A DNA stretch of 64,000 nt from Niveispirillum sp. SYP-B3756 (GCF_009495745.1 NZ_WIDQ01000015.1:41988-105987), one strand, 5' to 3'; counted from the stretch's first letter, positions 53,017-62,354 are shown. Notes: generated by a model not told the origin, from the sequence alone. Numbers and translations: made by a program.

Positions 53017-53028
53017 GGACGTCACAGC

Positions 53029-54327
53029 ATGAGTGTTGCCAAACCCCTGCGTATCGGTATCGCCGGCCTTGGAACGGTCGGCGGTGGTGTGTTGAAGCTG
53101 CTGGCCAGCCATGGCGAGTTGCTCACCCAACGCACCGGCCGGACTTTGCAGGTGACCGCCGTGTCAGCCCGCGATGCTTCGCGGGACCGTGGCGTCGACC
53201 TGTCGTCCGTCCGCTGGTACCAGGATGCGGCAGCGCTCGCCGTTGATCCCGAGATCGACGTGTTTGTTGAGCTGATTGGCGGTTCCGACGGGATCGCCAA
53301 GCGCGCCGTCGAAGCCGCCATCGCGGCTGGCAAGCATGTGGTGACGGCCAACAAGGCCTTGCTGGCCCATCACGGTTCGGCCCTTGCCACGGCTGCCGAG
53401 TCTGCCGGCCTGACCCTGGCGTTCGAGGCGGCGGTGGCCGGCGGTATCCCCGCCATCAAGGGGCTGCGCGAAGGGCTGGCCGGCAACAATATCCGTGAGG
53501 TGCATGGCATCCTCAACGGTACCTGCAATTATATCCTGACGGAGATGCGGACGACCGGCCGCGACTTTGCCGATGTGCTGGCCGATGCCCAGCGTCTGGG
53601 CTATGCGGAGGCCGATCCTTCCTTCGATATCGATGGGGTGGATGCCGCGCACAAGCTGGCCGTGCTGACGGCGGTGGCCTTTGGCACCAAGGTGGATTTC
53701 GCCTCGGTGCATGTGGAAGGTATCCGCCACATCTCTGCGCTGGATATCAATTACGCCCAGGAGCTGGGCTATCGCATCCGCCTGCTAGGTATTGCCCGCC
53801 GCACGGATGCCGGCATCGAACAGCGGGTGCATCCCTGCATGGTGCCCACCAACAGCCCGATCGGGGCCACGGATGGCGTGTTCAACGCCGTGGTGGCCGA
53901 TGGCGATTTCGTGGACAAGGTGGTGCTGGTCGGCCGTGGTGCCGGTGCCGGTCCCACGGCGTCCGCCGTGGTCGCCGATCTGGTGGATATCGCCCGTGGC
54001 CGTTCCACCCCCACCTTCGGTGTGCCGGCGGAACAGTTGGCATCACTGGTGCCTTCTCCGATCAGCCGTCGCCAGGGCCGCTATTATGTCCGCTTGATGG
54101 TGGTGGACCGTCCGGGCGTGATCGCCGATATTGCCGCCACCTTGCGCGACCAGCATGTGTCGATGGAAGCGTTCCTGCAGCGTGGCCGCTCGCCCGGTGA
54201 GGCGGTGCCCGTGGTGTGGACGACGCACGAAACCGATGAAGCGGCGATGCAGAGCGCCTTGGCCGCCATCGGGGCGCTCGACGCTGTGCTGGAGCCGCCG
54301 CGCATGATCCGTATTGAGGATTTCTGA
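53029..54327 (+). CDS. hom: Homoserine dehydrogenase
   Basis: 432 residues. NAD(P)-binding GIAGLGTVGGGVLKLL near the N-terminus, catalytic region EAAVAGGIPAIKGLREGLAG near residue 140, NGTCNYILTEM, and a C-terminal ACT domain (YYVRLMVVDRPGVIADIAAT) that carries allosteric control, usually by threonine. Reduces aspartate semialdehyde to homoserine for threonine and methionine. Twelve nucleotides after alaC, and 58 before glpX. Confidence 0.96.
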   Translation: MSVAKPLRIGIAGLGTVGGGVLKLLASHGELLTQRTGRTLQVTAVSARDASRDRGVDLSSVRWYQDAAALAVDPEIDVFVELIGGSDGIAKRAVEAAIAAGKHVVTANKALLAHHGSALATAAESAGLTLAFEAAVAGGIPAIKGLREGLAGNNIREVHGILNGTCNYILTEMRTTGRDFADVLADAQRLGYAEADPSFDIDGVDAAHKLAVLTAVAFGTKVDFASVHVEGIRHISALDINYAQELGYRIRLLGIARRTDAGIEQRVHPCMVPTNSPIGATDGVFNAVVADGDFVDKVVLVGRGAGAGPTASAVVADLVDIARGRSTPTFGVPAEQLASLVPSPISRRQGRYYVRLMVVDRPGVIADIAATLRDQHVSMEAFLQRGRSPGEAVPVVWTTHETDEAAMQSALAAIGALDAVLEPPRMIRIEDF

Positions 54328-54385
54328 CGTCGACCGGCCCTTACAAGCACAATGCCGGCGGCGTTTTCCTGGAGGGGAACCAACA

Positions 54386-55396
54386 ATGAGCAGCAATCCG
54401 AAGGGTGATATTTCCCTGGTGATGGACCGGAACCTGGCGCTGGAAGTGGTCCGCGTCACGGAGGCCGCCGCGTTGAGTGCGTCGCTGCTGATGGGCCGTG
54501 GCGATGAGAAGGCCGCCGACCAGGCTGCCGTGGACGCCATGCGCAAGGCGTTGAATGCGCTGTCCATCGAAGGCACCGTCGTCATCGGTGAGGGTGAACG
54601 CGACGAAGCCCCGATGCTCTATATCGGGGAGAAGGTCGGCACCGGCAATGGTCCGAAGATCGACATCGCGCTGGACCCGCTGGAAGGCACCACCATCTGC
54701 GCCAAGGGCGGCCCCAACGCCCTGGCCGTTATCGCCATGGCGGAAGCCGGCGGCTTCCTGAACGCACCCGACGTCTATATGGACAAGATCGCCGTTGGCG
54801 GCGGTCTGCCCGAGGGTGTGGTCGATCTGGATGAGACGGTCGAGAACAACCTGAAGAATCTGGCCAAGGCCAAGGGCGCCGACGTGTCGGAACTCGTCGT
54901 CTGTATCCTGGACCGTCCGCGCCATTCCGAACTGATCGCCAAGGTGCGTGAAGCCGGTGCCCGCATCATGCTGATCGGCGATGGTGACGTGTCGGGCGTG
55001 ATCGCCACGGCTCAGCCGGCCGCCGGTATCGACCTGTATATGGGTTCCGGTGGCGCGCCGGAAGGCGTGCTGGCGGCTGCCGCGTTGCGCTGCATCGGTG
55101 GCCAGTTCCAGGGCCGCCTGATTTTCCGCAACGATGCCGAGCGGGAGCGTGCCAAGCGCTGGGGCGTCACCGATCTGGACAAGAAGTACGGGCTGCATGA
55201 TCTGGCCAAGGGCGACGTGATGTTCTGCGCCACCGGCGTGACCACCGGCCCGATGCTGGGTGGCGTGCGCCGCTTCGCTGGCGGGGCCATCACCCATTCG
55301 GTGGTGATGCGCTCCAAGTCCGGCACGGTGCGCTATGTTGAGGCACATCATAATTTCCGCACCAAGACCAGCATGATCCCGGAAGCCAAGCGCTGA
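54386..55396 (+). CDS. glpX: Class II fructose-1,6-bisphosphatase
   Basis: 336 residues from an ATG behind GGAGGGG. Metal-binding and substrate motifs are IDIALDPLEGTTICAKGGPN near residue 92 and VVIGEGERDEAPMLYIGEKV near 70, and RRFAGGAITHSVVMRSKSGT near 290 closes the fold; all match GlpX. Removes the C1 phosphate of fructose-1,6-bisphosphate in gluconeogenesis; some members also act on sedoheptulose-1,7-bisphosphate. Transcribed with alaC and hom; a clear terminator follows. Confidence 0.96.
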   Translation: MSSNPKGDISLVMDRNLALEVVRVTEAAALSASLLMGRGDEKAADQAAVDAMRKALNALSIEGTVVIGEGERDEAPMLYIGEKVGTGNGPKIDIALDPLEGTTICAKGGPNALAVIAMAEAGGFLNAPDVYMDKIAVGGGLPEGVVDLDETVENNLKNLAKAKGADVSELVVCILDRPRHSELIAKVREAGARIMLIGDGDVSGVIATAQPAAGIDLYMGSGGAPEGVLAAAALRCIGGQFQGRLIFRNDAERERAKRWGVTDLDKKYGLHDLAKGDVMFCATGVTTGPMLGGVRRFAGGAITHSVVMRSKSGTVRYVEAHHNFRTKTSMIPEAKR

Positions 55397-55430
55397 TACC
55401 GGCTGATCTGTTGTTTGTTGTATAATGCAG

Positions 55431-55464
55431 ATCCCTCTCCCGCTGCTGCGGGGGAGGGATTTTC
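55431..55464 (+). terminator. Rho-independent terminator after glpX
   Basis: Stem ATCCCTCTCCCG / CGGGGGAGGGAT with a 6-nt loop and TTTT, 35 nt after the stop and 28 nt before recJ. Confidence 0.85.
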
Positions 55465-55491
55465 CATTCCTGAAGCCTGTTGATTGTTGCC

Positions 55492-57282
55492 ATGACCGAA
55501 CCTGCCTTCCTGGGTGTTGAAAGCTCCATCACCGGCCGCCGCTGGAAGGCGCGTGGCACGGACGACCGTATGGCGCTGGCCCTGTCACAGAGCTTCGGCC
55601 TGCCCGAACTGGTGGGAAGGCTGCTGGCGGCGCGCGGGGTGGGGCTGGAGGAGGCGGAACAGTTCCTGTCGCCCACCTTGCGCGCCTTCCTGCCCAATCC
55701 GTCGGTGTTGAAGGATATGGACAAGGCAGCCGACCGGCTGGCCCGTGCCATCCGCGATGGGGAGAAGGTGGCCGTCTTCGGCGATTATGACGTTGACGGT
55801 GCCACCTCCACTGCCTTGCTGCACCGCTTCTTCCGCGCGCTGGGGCGGCACTTGCGCGTCTATATTCCCGACCGGATCGAGGAAGGCTATGGCCCCAACC
55901 TGCCGGCCCTGCTGCGGCTGAAGGGGGAGGGGGTGAAGCTGGTGGTGACGGTGGATTGTGGTGTCACCAGTTTCGACCCGCTGAACGGGGCCGTGGCGGC
56001 AGGGCTGGAGGTGATTGTTGTCGATCACCATAAGGCAGAGCCGCGTTTGCCCGACGTCACCGCCGTGGTCAACCCCAACCGGCTGGATGAACCGGCGGCC
56101 GGGCCGCTGTCCACCCTGGCGGCGGTGGGGGTGACCTTTCTGCTGATCGTCGCGGTGAACCGCGCCCTGCGGGGGACGGGGTTTTACGCCAATGGCGTGG
56201 CGGAACCCGACCTCATGGGCTGGCTGGATATTGTGGCGCTGGGTACGGTCTGTGACGTGGTGCCGCTGGTGGGGCTGAACCGTGCCTATGTGGCCCAGGG
56301 ACTGCGGGTGATGGGCAAACGCGGCAATGCTGGCATTTCCGCCCTCGCCGATGTGGCCAGCGTCAAGGATGCGCTGGATGCCTATTGCTCCGGCTACATC
56401 ATTGGGCCGCGCGTCAATGCCGGCGGTCGCGTCGGCCGTGCTGATCTCGGCACCCGCATCCTGTCCACCGAAGACCCTGCGGAGGCGGCGCAACTGGCCC
56501 GTGAGCTGCACGAATTCAACGCCGAACGCCGCGCCATCGAAGCCGTCGTGCTGGAAGAAGCCATGGCCCAGGTGGAAGCGGCGGATGGTTCGCCCGAGCT
56601 GGTACTGGCGGCGGGGGAGGGCTGGCATCCAGGCGTCATCGGCATTGTCGCCTCCCGCCTGAAGGAAAAATTTAACCGGCCAGCCTGTGTGGTGGCGCTG
56701 GACGGGATGCTGGGCAAGGCGTCCGGTCGGTCGGTGCGCGGCGTTGATCTGGGGTCGGCCGTCATTGCAGCGCGTCAGGCGGGGCTGCTGGTGGCCGGTG
56801 GCGGCCATGCCATGGCGGCGGGCTTCACGGTGGAACGGGAGAAGCTGGAGGAGCTGCGCTGCTTCCTGCGCGAGCGCATCGCGGCCCAGCTTTCCGATCT
56901 GGGGCCGCTGGTGCCCAGCCTGAACCTGGATGGCGCCCTGTCTGTTCGCGGTGCCAATACGGAATTAATGCGCCACCTAGAGAAACTGGCGCCCTATGGC
57001 ACCGGGAATTCTGAACCGCGCTTCGCCATTACCGATGCGCGTATTGTGAAGGCCGATGTGGTGGGGGCCAACCATGTGCGCTGCATCCTGACCGGCAATG
57101 ACGGTAGCCGGTTGAAATCCATTGCTTTCCGTGCCTTGGATGGTGATCTGGGCGTAGCCTTGCTGCAGTCTGGCGGTATGCCCATGCATCTGGCCGGTAC
57201 GCTGCGGCCTGATCGCTGGAATGGCAATGATGGTGTCCAGCTGTTGATCGATGATGCCGCCCCGACTGGTCACAATCTTTAA
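55492..57282 (+). CDS. recJ: Single-stranded-DNA-specific exonuclease RecJ
   Basis: 596 residues from the ATG at 55492 (an upstream TTG is possible but weak). DHH-family motifs: D98-Y-D-V-D-G in motif I, a Asp in VTVDCGVTS, VVDHHKAEP in motif III, and ALGTVCDVVPL further on. The DHHA1 part is seen as LVAGGGHAMAAGFTVEREKL, and the C-terminal OB fold as AIVKADVVGANHVRCILTG-like sequence. Degrades single-stranded DNA 5' to 3' in recombination and mismatch repair. Follows glpX as in many Rhodospirillales. Confidence 0.96.
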   Translation: MTEPAFLGVESSITGRRWKARGTDDRMALALSQSFGLPELVGRLLAARGVGLEEAEQFLSPTLRAFLPNPSVLKDMDKAADRLARAIRDGEKVAVFGDYDVDGATSTALLHRFFRALGRHLRVYIPDRIEEGYGPNLPALLRLKGEGVKLVVTVDCGVTSFDPLNGAVAAGLEVIVVDHHKAEPRLPDVTAVVNPNRLDEPAAGPLSTLAAVGVTFLLIVAVNRALRGTGFYANGVAEPDLMGWLDIVALGTVCDVVPLVGLNRAYVAQGLRVMGKRGNAGISALADVASVKDALDAYCSGYIIGPRVNAGGRVGRADLGTRILSTEDPAEAAQLARELHEFNAERRAIEAVVLEEAMAQVEAADGSPELVLAAGEGWHPGVIGIVASRLKEKFNRPACVVALDGMLGKASGRSVRGVDLGSAVIAARQAGLLVAGGGHAMAAGFTVEREKLEELRCFLRERIAAQLSDLGPLVPSLNLDGALSVRGANTELMRHLEKLAPYGTGNSEPRFAITDARIVKADVVGANHVRCILTGNDGSRLKSIAFRALDGDLGVALLQSGGMPMHLAGTLRPDRWNGNDGVQLLIDDAAPTGHNL

Positions 57283-57492
57283 CGGAAACGCCATCGGAAC
57301 TTCATTGTCACAAGGTGAACCCAGCCGCGCGTCTGTCATAGTCTTGACGCAGTTCGATACAGACAAAATGACCGTGAGCCCCTATACTTTGGGATAAGCG
57401 CTGCCGATGGCGTTTGATCCGAAATCGGATCGGGGCAGGCCGGGCGGATCGCCCGGTTGAACGGTCGGCGCGGGTGGGGGACTTGGCTGGTC

Positions 57493-59007
57493 ATGACGAT
57501 GAAGTCGGCCGATGCGCCGCTGGATCGTGAGCGTTCGGAAAAGCCGGCCGAGGCAGAGGCCGGGCAGGCCCTGTCGCGGCTGCGGGCGCATTTCGAAGGG
57601 TTGGATGAAACCGCCCTTCTGCGCGTCGCAAGGGCGGTGGAAACGGCGCGCGCGGTTGAGCATGGTAACGTCGCCGACGAGCAGATATTGGACAGTTTGC
57701 GGCCCCGCCTGCGGGAATTGAAGCCGCCCCGTCTTTCCACCTTTCAGCGCGCCGTCTGTGCGCCCATTCAGATTTACCTGTTCGATGGTCCGCCACCGGA
57801 GCAGAAGCGCAAGGCCGCCATTCCGCGTCAGTTGCTGAACCCCTGGTGGCGGGTGCTGACCAATTCCCCCCATCGTACGGAGCTGCTGGCGGTCGATGCG
57901 GAATATGCCAAGGCGGTGAATGAACAGCGCTGGGATGATCTGCCGGCCATCGTTGACCGCGGGGTGCTGACCGCCGGGGATGTGACACTCACCATCCTTG
58001 GCGAAGCGGAACGCTCCTATGGCCGGCGCGGCGAACTGGCGTCCATGCTGGGCGGGGAGCGCGCCCTGGCCGACATGCGGGAGATCGGGCTGTTGATGCG
58101 CCTTCATGCGCATCTTTCCCCCGCCATGGCCCGCATCCAGCGGGCCGCCGGTGTGGCGACACCCGCCCGTATCCTGGATTTTACCCCGGCGGCGGTGATC
58201 GCGGCGCGCACCGCCTATCTGAACCTGCATAATCTTGGCGCCGAGCTGGTGGAGTATTTTTTCTTCGGCCTGATCGCGCTGTTGAACCAGCCCTTCCAGG
58301 CGCTGCGGCTGGTGCGCCTGCTGTCCCAGGACATGTCGAACACTGGCAGCGACAACCCGGCCCGCCTGATCCCCGCCCGACTCTTCTCTGATCTGACCCA
58401 TACCTTGTCGGAAATCGGGCGCCAGGGTGGGGGCCATGCGGCCATGGGACGGCGGGTCTGGCTGCTGACCAGCGCCCGCCTGCTGTCTGACGCGGGCCTG
58501 ATGATCCGGGGCCTGGCGGAGGAAACGCGCGACGGGGCCGATCCCGAATGGCAGCGGCTGCTGTCGGAGGCCCGCGCGCGGGTGATGAACGCCATCAATG
58601 CCTTTGCTGACGCCGCCCTGCATGATTGCCTGAGCGTGCTGCCGACGCGGGCAACCAAGGAGCGCCCCGGTGCGGAGCTGCGGGTGGAACCCGACATGGC
58701 GCATATCCCTACAGAGGAAGAACAGGGCGTGGCCATGGCCGCCGCTCTGCTGTTGACCACCCTGCGCAAATTGCTGGAGCAGGAGGGGCAGGAACGGCTG
58801 CTGCGCGCGCGGGAGGCGGATCTGGCGCAGGGGCTGGAGATTGCCATCAAGTTCCGCGTGGAATATCTGCGCGCTCGCCCGCGCCACGCCGTGGTGCTGG
58901 CCCAGCTGGCAGCCATCCATCGCGTGTTGAAGGGGTTGCCCTCCATCAACATCATCCGCGACCTGGAACATCGTGTCGGCTGGACGCTGGAAAGGTATAG
59001 CGATTGA
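57493..59007 (+). CDS. Uncharacterised mostly helical protein, 504 residues
   Basis: Soluble, helix-rich, with no signal or membrane helix. The first ATG (57493) lacks a strong ribosome site; ATG 57499 and a TTG at 57457 are alternatives. Notable blocks are the IPRQLLNPWWRVLTNSPH segment (about 115-132), NLGAELVEYFFFGLIALLNQ (about 245-264) and SARLLSDAGLMIRGLAEETR (about 330-349), with a final helix bundle ending in EHRVGWTLERYSD. It lies about 210 nt after recJ and just before tRNA-Glu. Charged N-terminal helices and the placement of a Pro-Trp block resemble the 536-residue protein at 24393, so a shared family is possible but unproven. Confidence 0.75.
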   Translation: MTMKSADAPLDRERSEKPAEAEAGQALSRLRAHFEGLDETALLRVARAVETARAVEHGNVADEQILDSLRPRLRELKPPRLSTFQRAVCAPIQIYLFDGPPPEQKRKAAIPRQLLNPWWRVLTNSPHRTELLAVDAEYAKAVNEQRWDDLPAIVDRGVLTAGDVTLTILGEAERSYGRRGELASMLGGERALADMREIGLLMRLHAHLSPAMARIQRAAGVATPARILDFTPAAVIAARTAYLNLHNLGAELVEYFFFGLIALLNQPFQALRLVRLLSQDMSNTGSDNPARLIPARLFSDLTHTLSEIGRQGGGHAAMGRRVWLLTSARLLSDAGLMIRGLAEETRDGADPEWQRLLSEARARVMNAINAFADAALHDCLSVLPTRATKERPGAELRVEPDMAHIPTEEEQGVAMAAALLLTTLRKLLEQEGQERLLRAREADLAQGLEIAIKFRVEYLRARPRHAVVLAQLAAIHRVLKGLPSINIIRDLEHRVGWTLERYSD

Positions 59008-59125
59008 ACCTTTGGGAGGTGGTGAAGCCTTCCGCCATGTAGAAAGCATGGGCGTTATGCGCGAAATATAAAAAAACTGCTTGATCTGCTCAGCTGCCCC
59101 GGCTAATTAACCGCCCACCGACGAC

Positions 59126-59201
59126 GTCCCCATCGTCTAGAGGCCTAGGACACCAGCCTTTCACGTTGGTAACACGGGTTCGAATCCCGTTGGGGACGCC
59201 A
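59126..59201 (+). tRNA. tRNA-Glu (UUC)
   Basis: 76 nt with encoded CCA. The 7-nt acceptor GTCCCCA pairs with TGGGGAC, the anticodon is TTC in CTTTCAC, the T arm is ACGGG-TTCGAAT-CCCGT and the discriminator is G. A substrate of MnmA (20276). Confidence 0.96.
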
Positions 59202-59274
59202 ATCCCTTCCAAGTGATATCTTGGAAGACTTGGCAGTGCCAGATGGTTTACTTGATGGCCATTTGGTCGGACGG

Positions 59275-59309
59275 AAAAAAGCCCCGTGCCCTCTGGCCGG
59301 GGCTTTTTC
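59275..59309 (+). terminator. Rho-independent terminator after tRNA-Glu
   Basis: Stem AAAAAAGCCCCG / CGGGGCTTTTT with a loop of about 11 nt and a T-run, 74 nt after the tRNA and 41 nt before the next small gene. Confidence 0.85.
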
Positions 59310-59349
59310 GTTTCCTCCAGACGAGCTTTGAAGAATAAGGAATGTCACC

Positions 59350-59553
59350 ATGCGTGCGATGGATGGACAGCGCAGCGATAATAAGCCCCTGAAGCGTAAC
59401 GATGTGGAAAAACGCAAGGCGCTGCTGCAGCTTGAAGCCGCCTTGGCCGCCCTTGGCCCGAAGCCGACGCCCGGTCTGCGCGATACGATGGAAAAGCGCA
59501 TCCGCGAACTGAAGACTGAATTGGCGGAAGGTAGCAAACCCCGCGCCCGTTAG
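59350..59553 (+). CDS. Small basic hypothetical protein, 67 residues
   Basis: A good ribosome site (AAGGAATG) stands seven nucleotides before the ATG. The sequence is one continuous charged helix (KRNDVEKRKALLQLEAALAA) broken by LGPKPTPGLRD and followed by a second helix, MEKRIRELKTELAEGSKPRA. This is a helical hairpin of the size of small RNA- or protein-binding factors, but no family is recognised. It sits between two terminators, so it is its own unit. Confidence 0.65.
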   Translation: MRAMDGQRSDNKPLKRNDVEKRKALLQLEAALAALGPKPTPGLRDTMEKRIRELKTELAEGSKPRAR

Positions 59554-59711
59554 AGCTGCTGTCGGTTGACCGGAAACAGCTCCGGCAGCCACTGCGAGCC
59601 TCGTGCTTGAACTGCCGATGCAACGTCGGCGACGGAGGAGCGCAAAAATCCCAAGAAGCATGACGCATGGCTCTTGGGAAATGGTGGTCAAGGCAGATTG
59701 GTATCTGATGA

Positions 59712-59750
59712 AAAAAGGGCCCTGGATCAGCATGATCCAGGGCCCTTTTT
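59712..59750. terminator. Bidirectional terminator between the 67-residue gene and the HTH gene
   Basis: Perfect 18-bp stem (AAAAAGGGCCCTGGATCA and its complement) with a 3-nt loop; A- and T-runs at the ends allow use from both strands. The 150 nt before it hold a second possible hairpin (TCCCAAGA/TCTTGGGA near 59647-59680) and no gene. Confidence 0.92.
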
Positions 59751-59760
59751 GTGTTCGCCA

Positions 59761-60933
59761 TCAGCCGCGCGGCGCCTGCGGCGGCGGTTGGTGCCGTCGG
59801 TAGGATGGAATGGGGACCGGGCGCTGCTCTTCCTTGCGGCTGGCAGAAACCTCAATTTCCATGCGGGCGATCACTTTACGCAATTCATGGATAGAATCGC
59901 CCAGAGACTGCACGTCACCTTCGCCAGATTTCCACATACGATAGGCTTCAGCACAGGCTTTGGCCGCTATATCCATCCGCTCATCTGCCGGCACCGTCGG
60001 CGTTTCCTGGGCTTCAAGGCGGGCAGGATTGCGCTGCTGCTGACGATAGGGATAAACCACGTCGCTTGGCTGATCGCTGATATTCGCGTCAACCGGAAGC
60101 GGACGCTCTTGACCGCGATCAAAATCGCGCGGGGGACGCGTATCACGGCTTCCTTCCTGGCGATCACGACCGGAAAAACGCTGACCACCCTGCGGGAAAC
60201 GGGGAACGCCCTGTTGAGGGCGGCGCCCTTCCTGTGGTGGGGTACGACCCTCGTTTCGGTCGCCGCGATTGCCATTCTCAGCAAAACGGGGCTCACGAGG
60301 TTCCCGCCCTTCACGATCACGGTTATCGCGTTCACGATTATCCCGGTCACGCGGCGGGCGACCTTCACGGCTTTCAAAACGCCGCCCGGCCTCGCGCTGC
60401 TCGTGCCGACCGCTATCATGCTGGAACAGCTCACCGACGCCACCTTCCCGGCCAGCGGGGATGGCCTGCTCGTCCGGTGCGGATTGCTGTACGGTATCCG
60501 ACTCCGACGCGGTAACGGGCGCGGTGGTGGCGACCGGCATGGCCTCCGCCACGGGTTCGGCAGGAGGCGGCACTGCTGCGGGAGCCTGCCCCAAAGGCTC
60601 CGCCTGTGTTTTCACACGGCGTGGGGGGCGTAATGCTTCCGGCGGCGTTGCCTCCTCAGCAGCGGGAATCGGCAAGGAGACCTGTTCCTCCACCGGTCCC
60701 GCATCGGCAGTAAGGCCAGCAGCCTCCGCCTTGCGGACGATGTAGGAAATGGCACTGGGCGTGCAGTCAAACTCCCGCGCGATTGCGGAAAGGGTGACGC
60801 CCGCCCGGTGGCGTTCCAGGATTCGAGGCCAAGCAGATTGCGGAATACGACCCCGACGCTTCGGGGACTCCGCATCACCTTCGGTTTCGGCGTTCAAGAT
60901 ATCACTCGGTTGCCAGAGAGGCTCATGCGTCAT
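59761..60933 (-). CDS. HTH protein with long disordered Arg/Glu/Asp-rich region
   Basis: 390 residues in three parts. About 28-70 is a helix-turn-helix, PQSAWPRILERHRAGVTLSA then IAREFDCTPSAISYIVRKAE, similar to Sigma-70 region-4-like or resolvase-type HTH. About 75-300 is disordered: an Ala/Pro/Glu stretch, then Arg-Asp-Glu repeats (RDRDNRERDNRDREGREPRE), the kind of composition that drives phase separation or RNA binding. About 310-360 is a compact helical region (DIAAKACAEAYRMWKSGEGD, HELRKVIARMEIEVSA). There is no signal peptide. I know of no characterised member; it looks lineage-specific. Likely DNA- or RNA-associated. Confidence 0.8.
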   Translation of the reverse strand: MTHEPLWQPSDILNAETEGDAESPKRRGRIPQSAWPRILERHRAGVTLSAIAREFDCTPSAISYIVRKAEAAGLTADAGPVEEQVSLPIPAAEEATPPEALRPPRRVKTQAEPLGQAPAAVPPPAEPVAEAMPVATTAPVTASESDTVQQSAPDEQAIPAGREGGVGELFQHDSGRHEQREAGRRFESREGRPPRDRDNRERDNRDREGREPREPRFAENGNRGDRNEGRTPPQEGRRPQQGVPRFPQGGQRFSGRDRQEGSRDTRPPRDFDRGQERPLPVDANISDQPSDVVYPYRQQQRNPARLEAQETPTVPADERMDIAAKACAEAYRMWKSGEGDVQSLGDSIHELRKVIARMEIEVSASRKEEQRPVPIPSYRRHQPPPQAPRG

Positions 60934-61346
60934 TAAGCGGATTCACAAATCTCGGCGTGTCCGGCGGTTGAGCCTGCCCAATAAATTCGAACCCGAAGGG
61001 TCGTTGGGGAGGTGCCGCGCACGGGGGTGCCAGGAGTTATAATGCAGATATGGGCGAAAAGGTCAGAAATTAAAAGAGGAAGTGCACATTGGGGGCAAAA
61101 AAAATCCCCTCTGCCGCGTGGTGACATGTTCTCATGCCCTAACGCCGATGCGTGCGCCTGGGGACATTTTGCGCGCGAGTCCCTGTGCGGGATCGTTGAT
61201 CGTTGTCCGCATCATCCGGAATTGCGGTCGGCGCCCCATAGCGGCCTCTTGCGGTGCTCCCCCGGCTTGGGGCACAGTCGCTCTTCGGAAATAGGTGCGG
61301 ATGCCCGCGCTCAGCCCCGATTTTAACGGCTTTTGGACCTAAAACC
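60934..61346. other. Intergenic region between divergent genes
   Basis: 413 nt with no convincing gene. It must carry the promoters of the leftward HTH gene and the rightward secreted-protein gene. A TATAAT at 61038 lacks a properly spaced -35. A GGGG-CAAAAAAAAT-CCCC element lies near 61093. Short frames here have no ribosome site and random composition. Confidence 0.5.
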
Positions 61347-61967
61347 ATGCTGCGTAAACGTCTTGTTGCGATGACGGCCTTGTTTGCGATGTTCGCTGCG
61401 CCTGTTCAGGCAAAGTCGCCTTGCTATACGCCGGACGAGTTTGAGGCGGAACAGGGCATCCGGTTGCATACTGAATTGATGGTTGTGGGGCTTACCTGCC
61501 AGGAAATGAGCGTCAAGGGCCAGCCCAGCCTCTTCGCTCAGTACAAGATGTTTACGCTGAAGAATCAGAAGCAGATTCAGACGTGGGAAAATAACCTTAT
61601 CGCCTATTACAAACGTACGGTTAAGGGGAATGCCAATCGGGCCTTTGACACGTTCCGTACCCGATTGGCGAATGAGACCTCTCAACGCGCCATCGCGCTG
61701 ACCAATCCGGTTTTCTGTGCCGACCATGTGGCGGCGGTCGCAAAGGCGATGACGACAGATATTGGTGTCATCCGAGCCAGCCTGCGTCCGGACGCGCCAG
61801 GTTTCCGTCTTGTACAGGAACCCCGCTGCGACAAGCCGATGCAGGGGGCCTTGGTGGCCGAGGCTGCCACTACTCCCGCAGCCCGTTCCAGCCCGTCTGC
61901 CTCGCCGTCCAAGAAGGTAGCGGCCAAGAAGGCGGCGGCGGTGAAGAATACCGGCAAGGCTGGCTGA
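61347..61967 (+). CDS. Secreted hypothetical protein with Ala/Lys-rich tail
   Basis: 206 residues from the ATG at 61347. Signal peptide MLRKRLVAMTALFAMFAAPV with cleavage after VQA. The mature part has four cysteines at roughly CYTPDEFEAEQGIRLHT, LTCQEMSV, NPVFCADHVAAVAKAM and EPRCDKPMQG, consistent with two disulfides, and looks fully helical. The tail (about 170-206) is SPSASPSKKVAAKKAAAVKN, a histone-H1-like basic low-complexity end. Periplasmic; role unknown. The family looks conserved but I cannot name it. Confidence 0.75.
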   Translation: MLRKRLVAMTALFAMFAAPVQAKSPCYTPDEFEAEQGIRLHTELMVVGLTCQEMSVKGQPSLFAQYKMFTLKNQKQIQTWENNLIAYYKRTVKGNANRAFDTFRTRLANETSQRAIALTNPVFCADHVAAVAKAMTTDIGVIRASLRPDAPGFRLVQEPRCDKPMQGALVAEAATTPAARSSPSASPSKKVAAKKAAAVKNTGKAG

Positions 61968-62070
61968 GCCAGCGCTTAAACCATATGCCAAAGTGCGGTT
62001 TGCTGCCCTGGCTCCTCGCCTGCAGCAGGCGTGCGCCGACGGATAAAGGGTTTTATTTTGCCCAATGTCA

Positions 62071-62101
62071 CGCAACCATGATGACAAGCGTCATGGTTGC
62101 G
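62071..62101. other. Perfect 11-bp hairpin
   Basis: CGCAACCATGA and TCATGGTTGCG with a 9-nt loop, 103 nt after the secreted-protein gene and 68 nt before a small gene. No T-run follows, so it is not a standard terminator, though it may stall or stabilise RNA. Confidence 0.5.
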
Positions 62102-62168
62102 TTGCTAGAAGCCGTGCCAGGTGGAGGCAGGGACCGCTAAACGGCCCTGCGAGCAAATAGGTGGCACG

Positions 62169-62354
62169 ATGGAGCGGCTCAAGGATTACATCATCGAGAT
62201 CGAAGAGGAGCCACTGGGGTTGGCGATGGCGGAGGAGCACGGTGTCGTGTTCCATGCGGTCCATCCTGCCGTGCAACAAATGCATGGCCAAACCTTCGCT
62301 GATGCGCTGGAAGCCCGCCGGGTCGCGCTGAATGTCTTTCGCGCTGCGGCATAG
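62169..62354 (+). CDS. Small hypothetical protein, 61 residues
   Basis: ATG behind AGGTGG. MERLKDYIIEIEEEPLGLAM then AEEHGVVFHAVHPAVQQMHG and ADALEARRVALNVFRAAA: beta-hairpin then helix, acidic, with no signal. The compact size, with alternating hydrophobic residues in the strands, resembles very small alpha/beta proteins. Real-gene support is the ribosome site and codon use similar to the neighbours. Function unknown. Confidence 0.6.
   Translation: MERLKDYIIEIEEEPLGLAMAEEHGVVFHAVHPAVQQMHGQTFADALEARRVALNVFRAAA

Noticed and set aside
59603..59803. 66-residue open frame between two terminators
   Set aside because: It runs through a perfect terminator stem (59712-59750) and has no ribosome site or folded-protein pattern.
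60934..61346. Small genes in the intergenic region (for example a frame at 61012-61326)
   Set aside because: No ribosome site, atypical composition, and it overlaps the promoter of the downstream gene.
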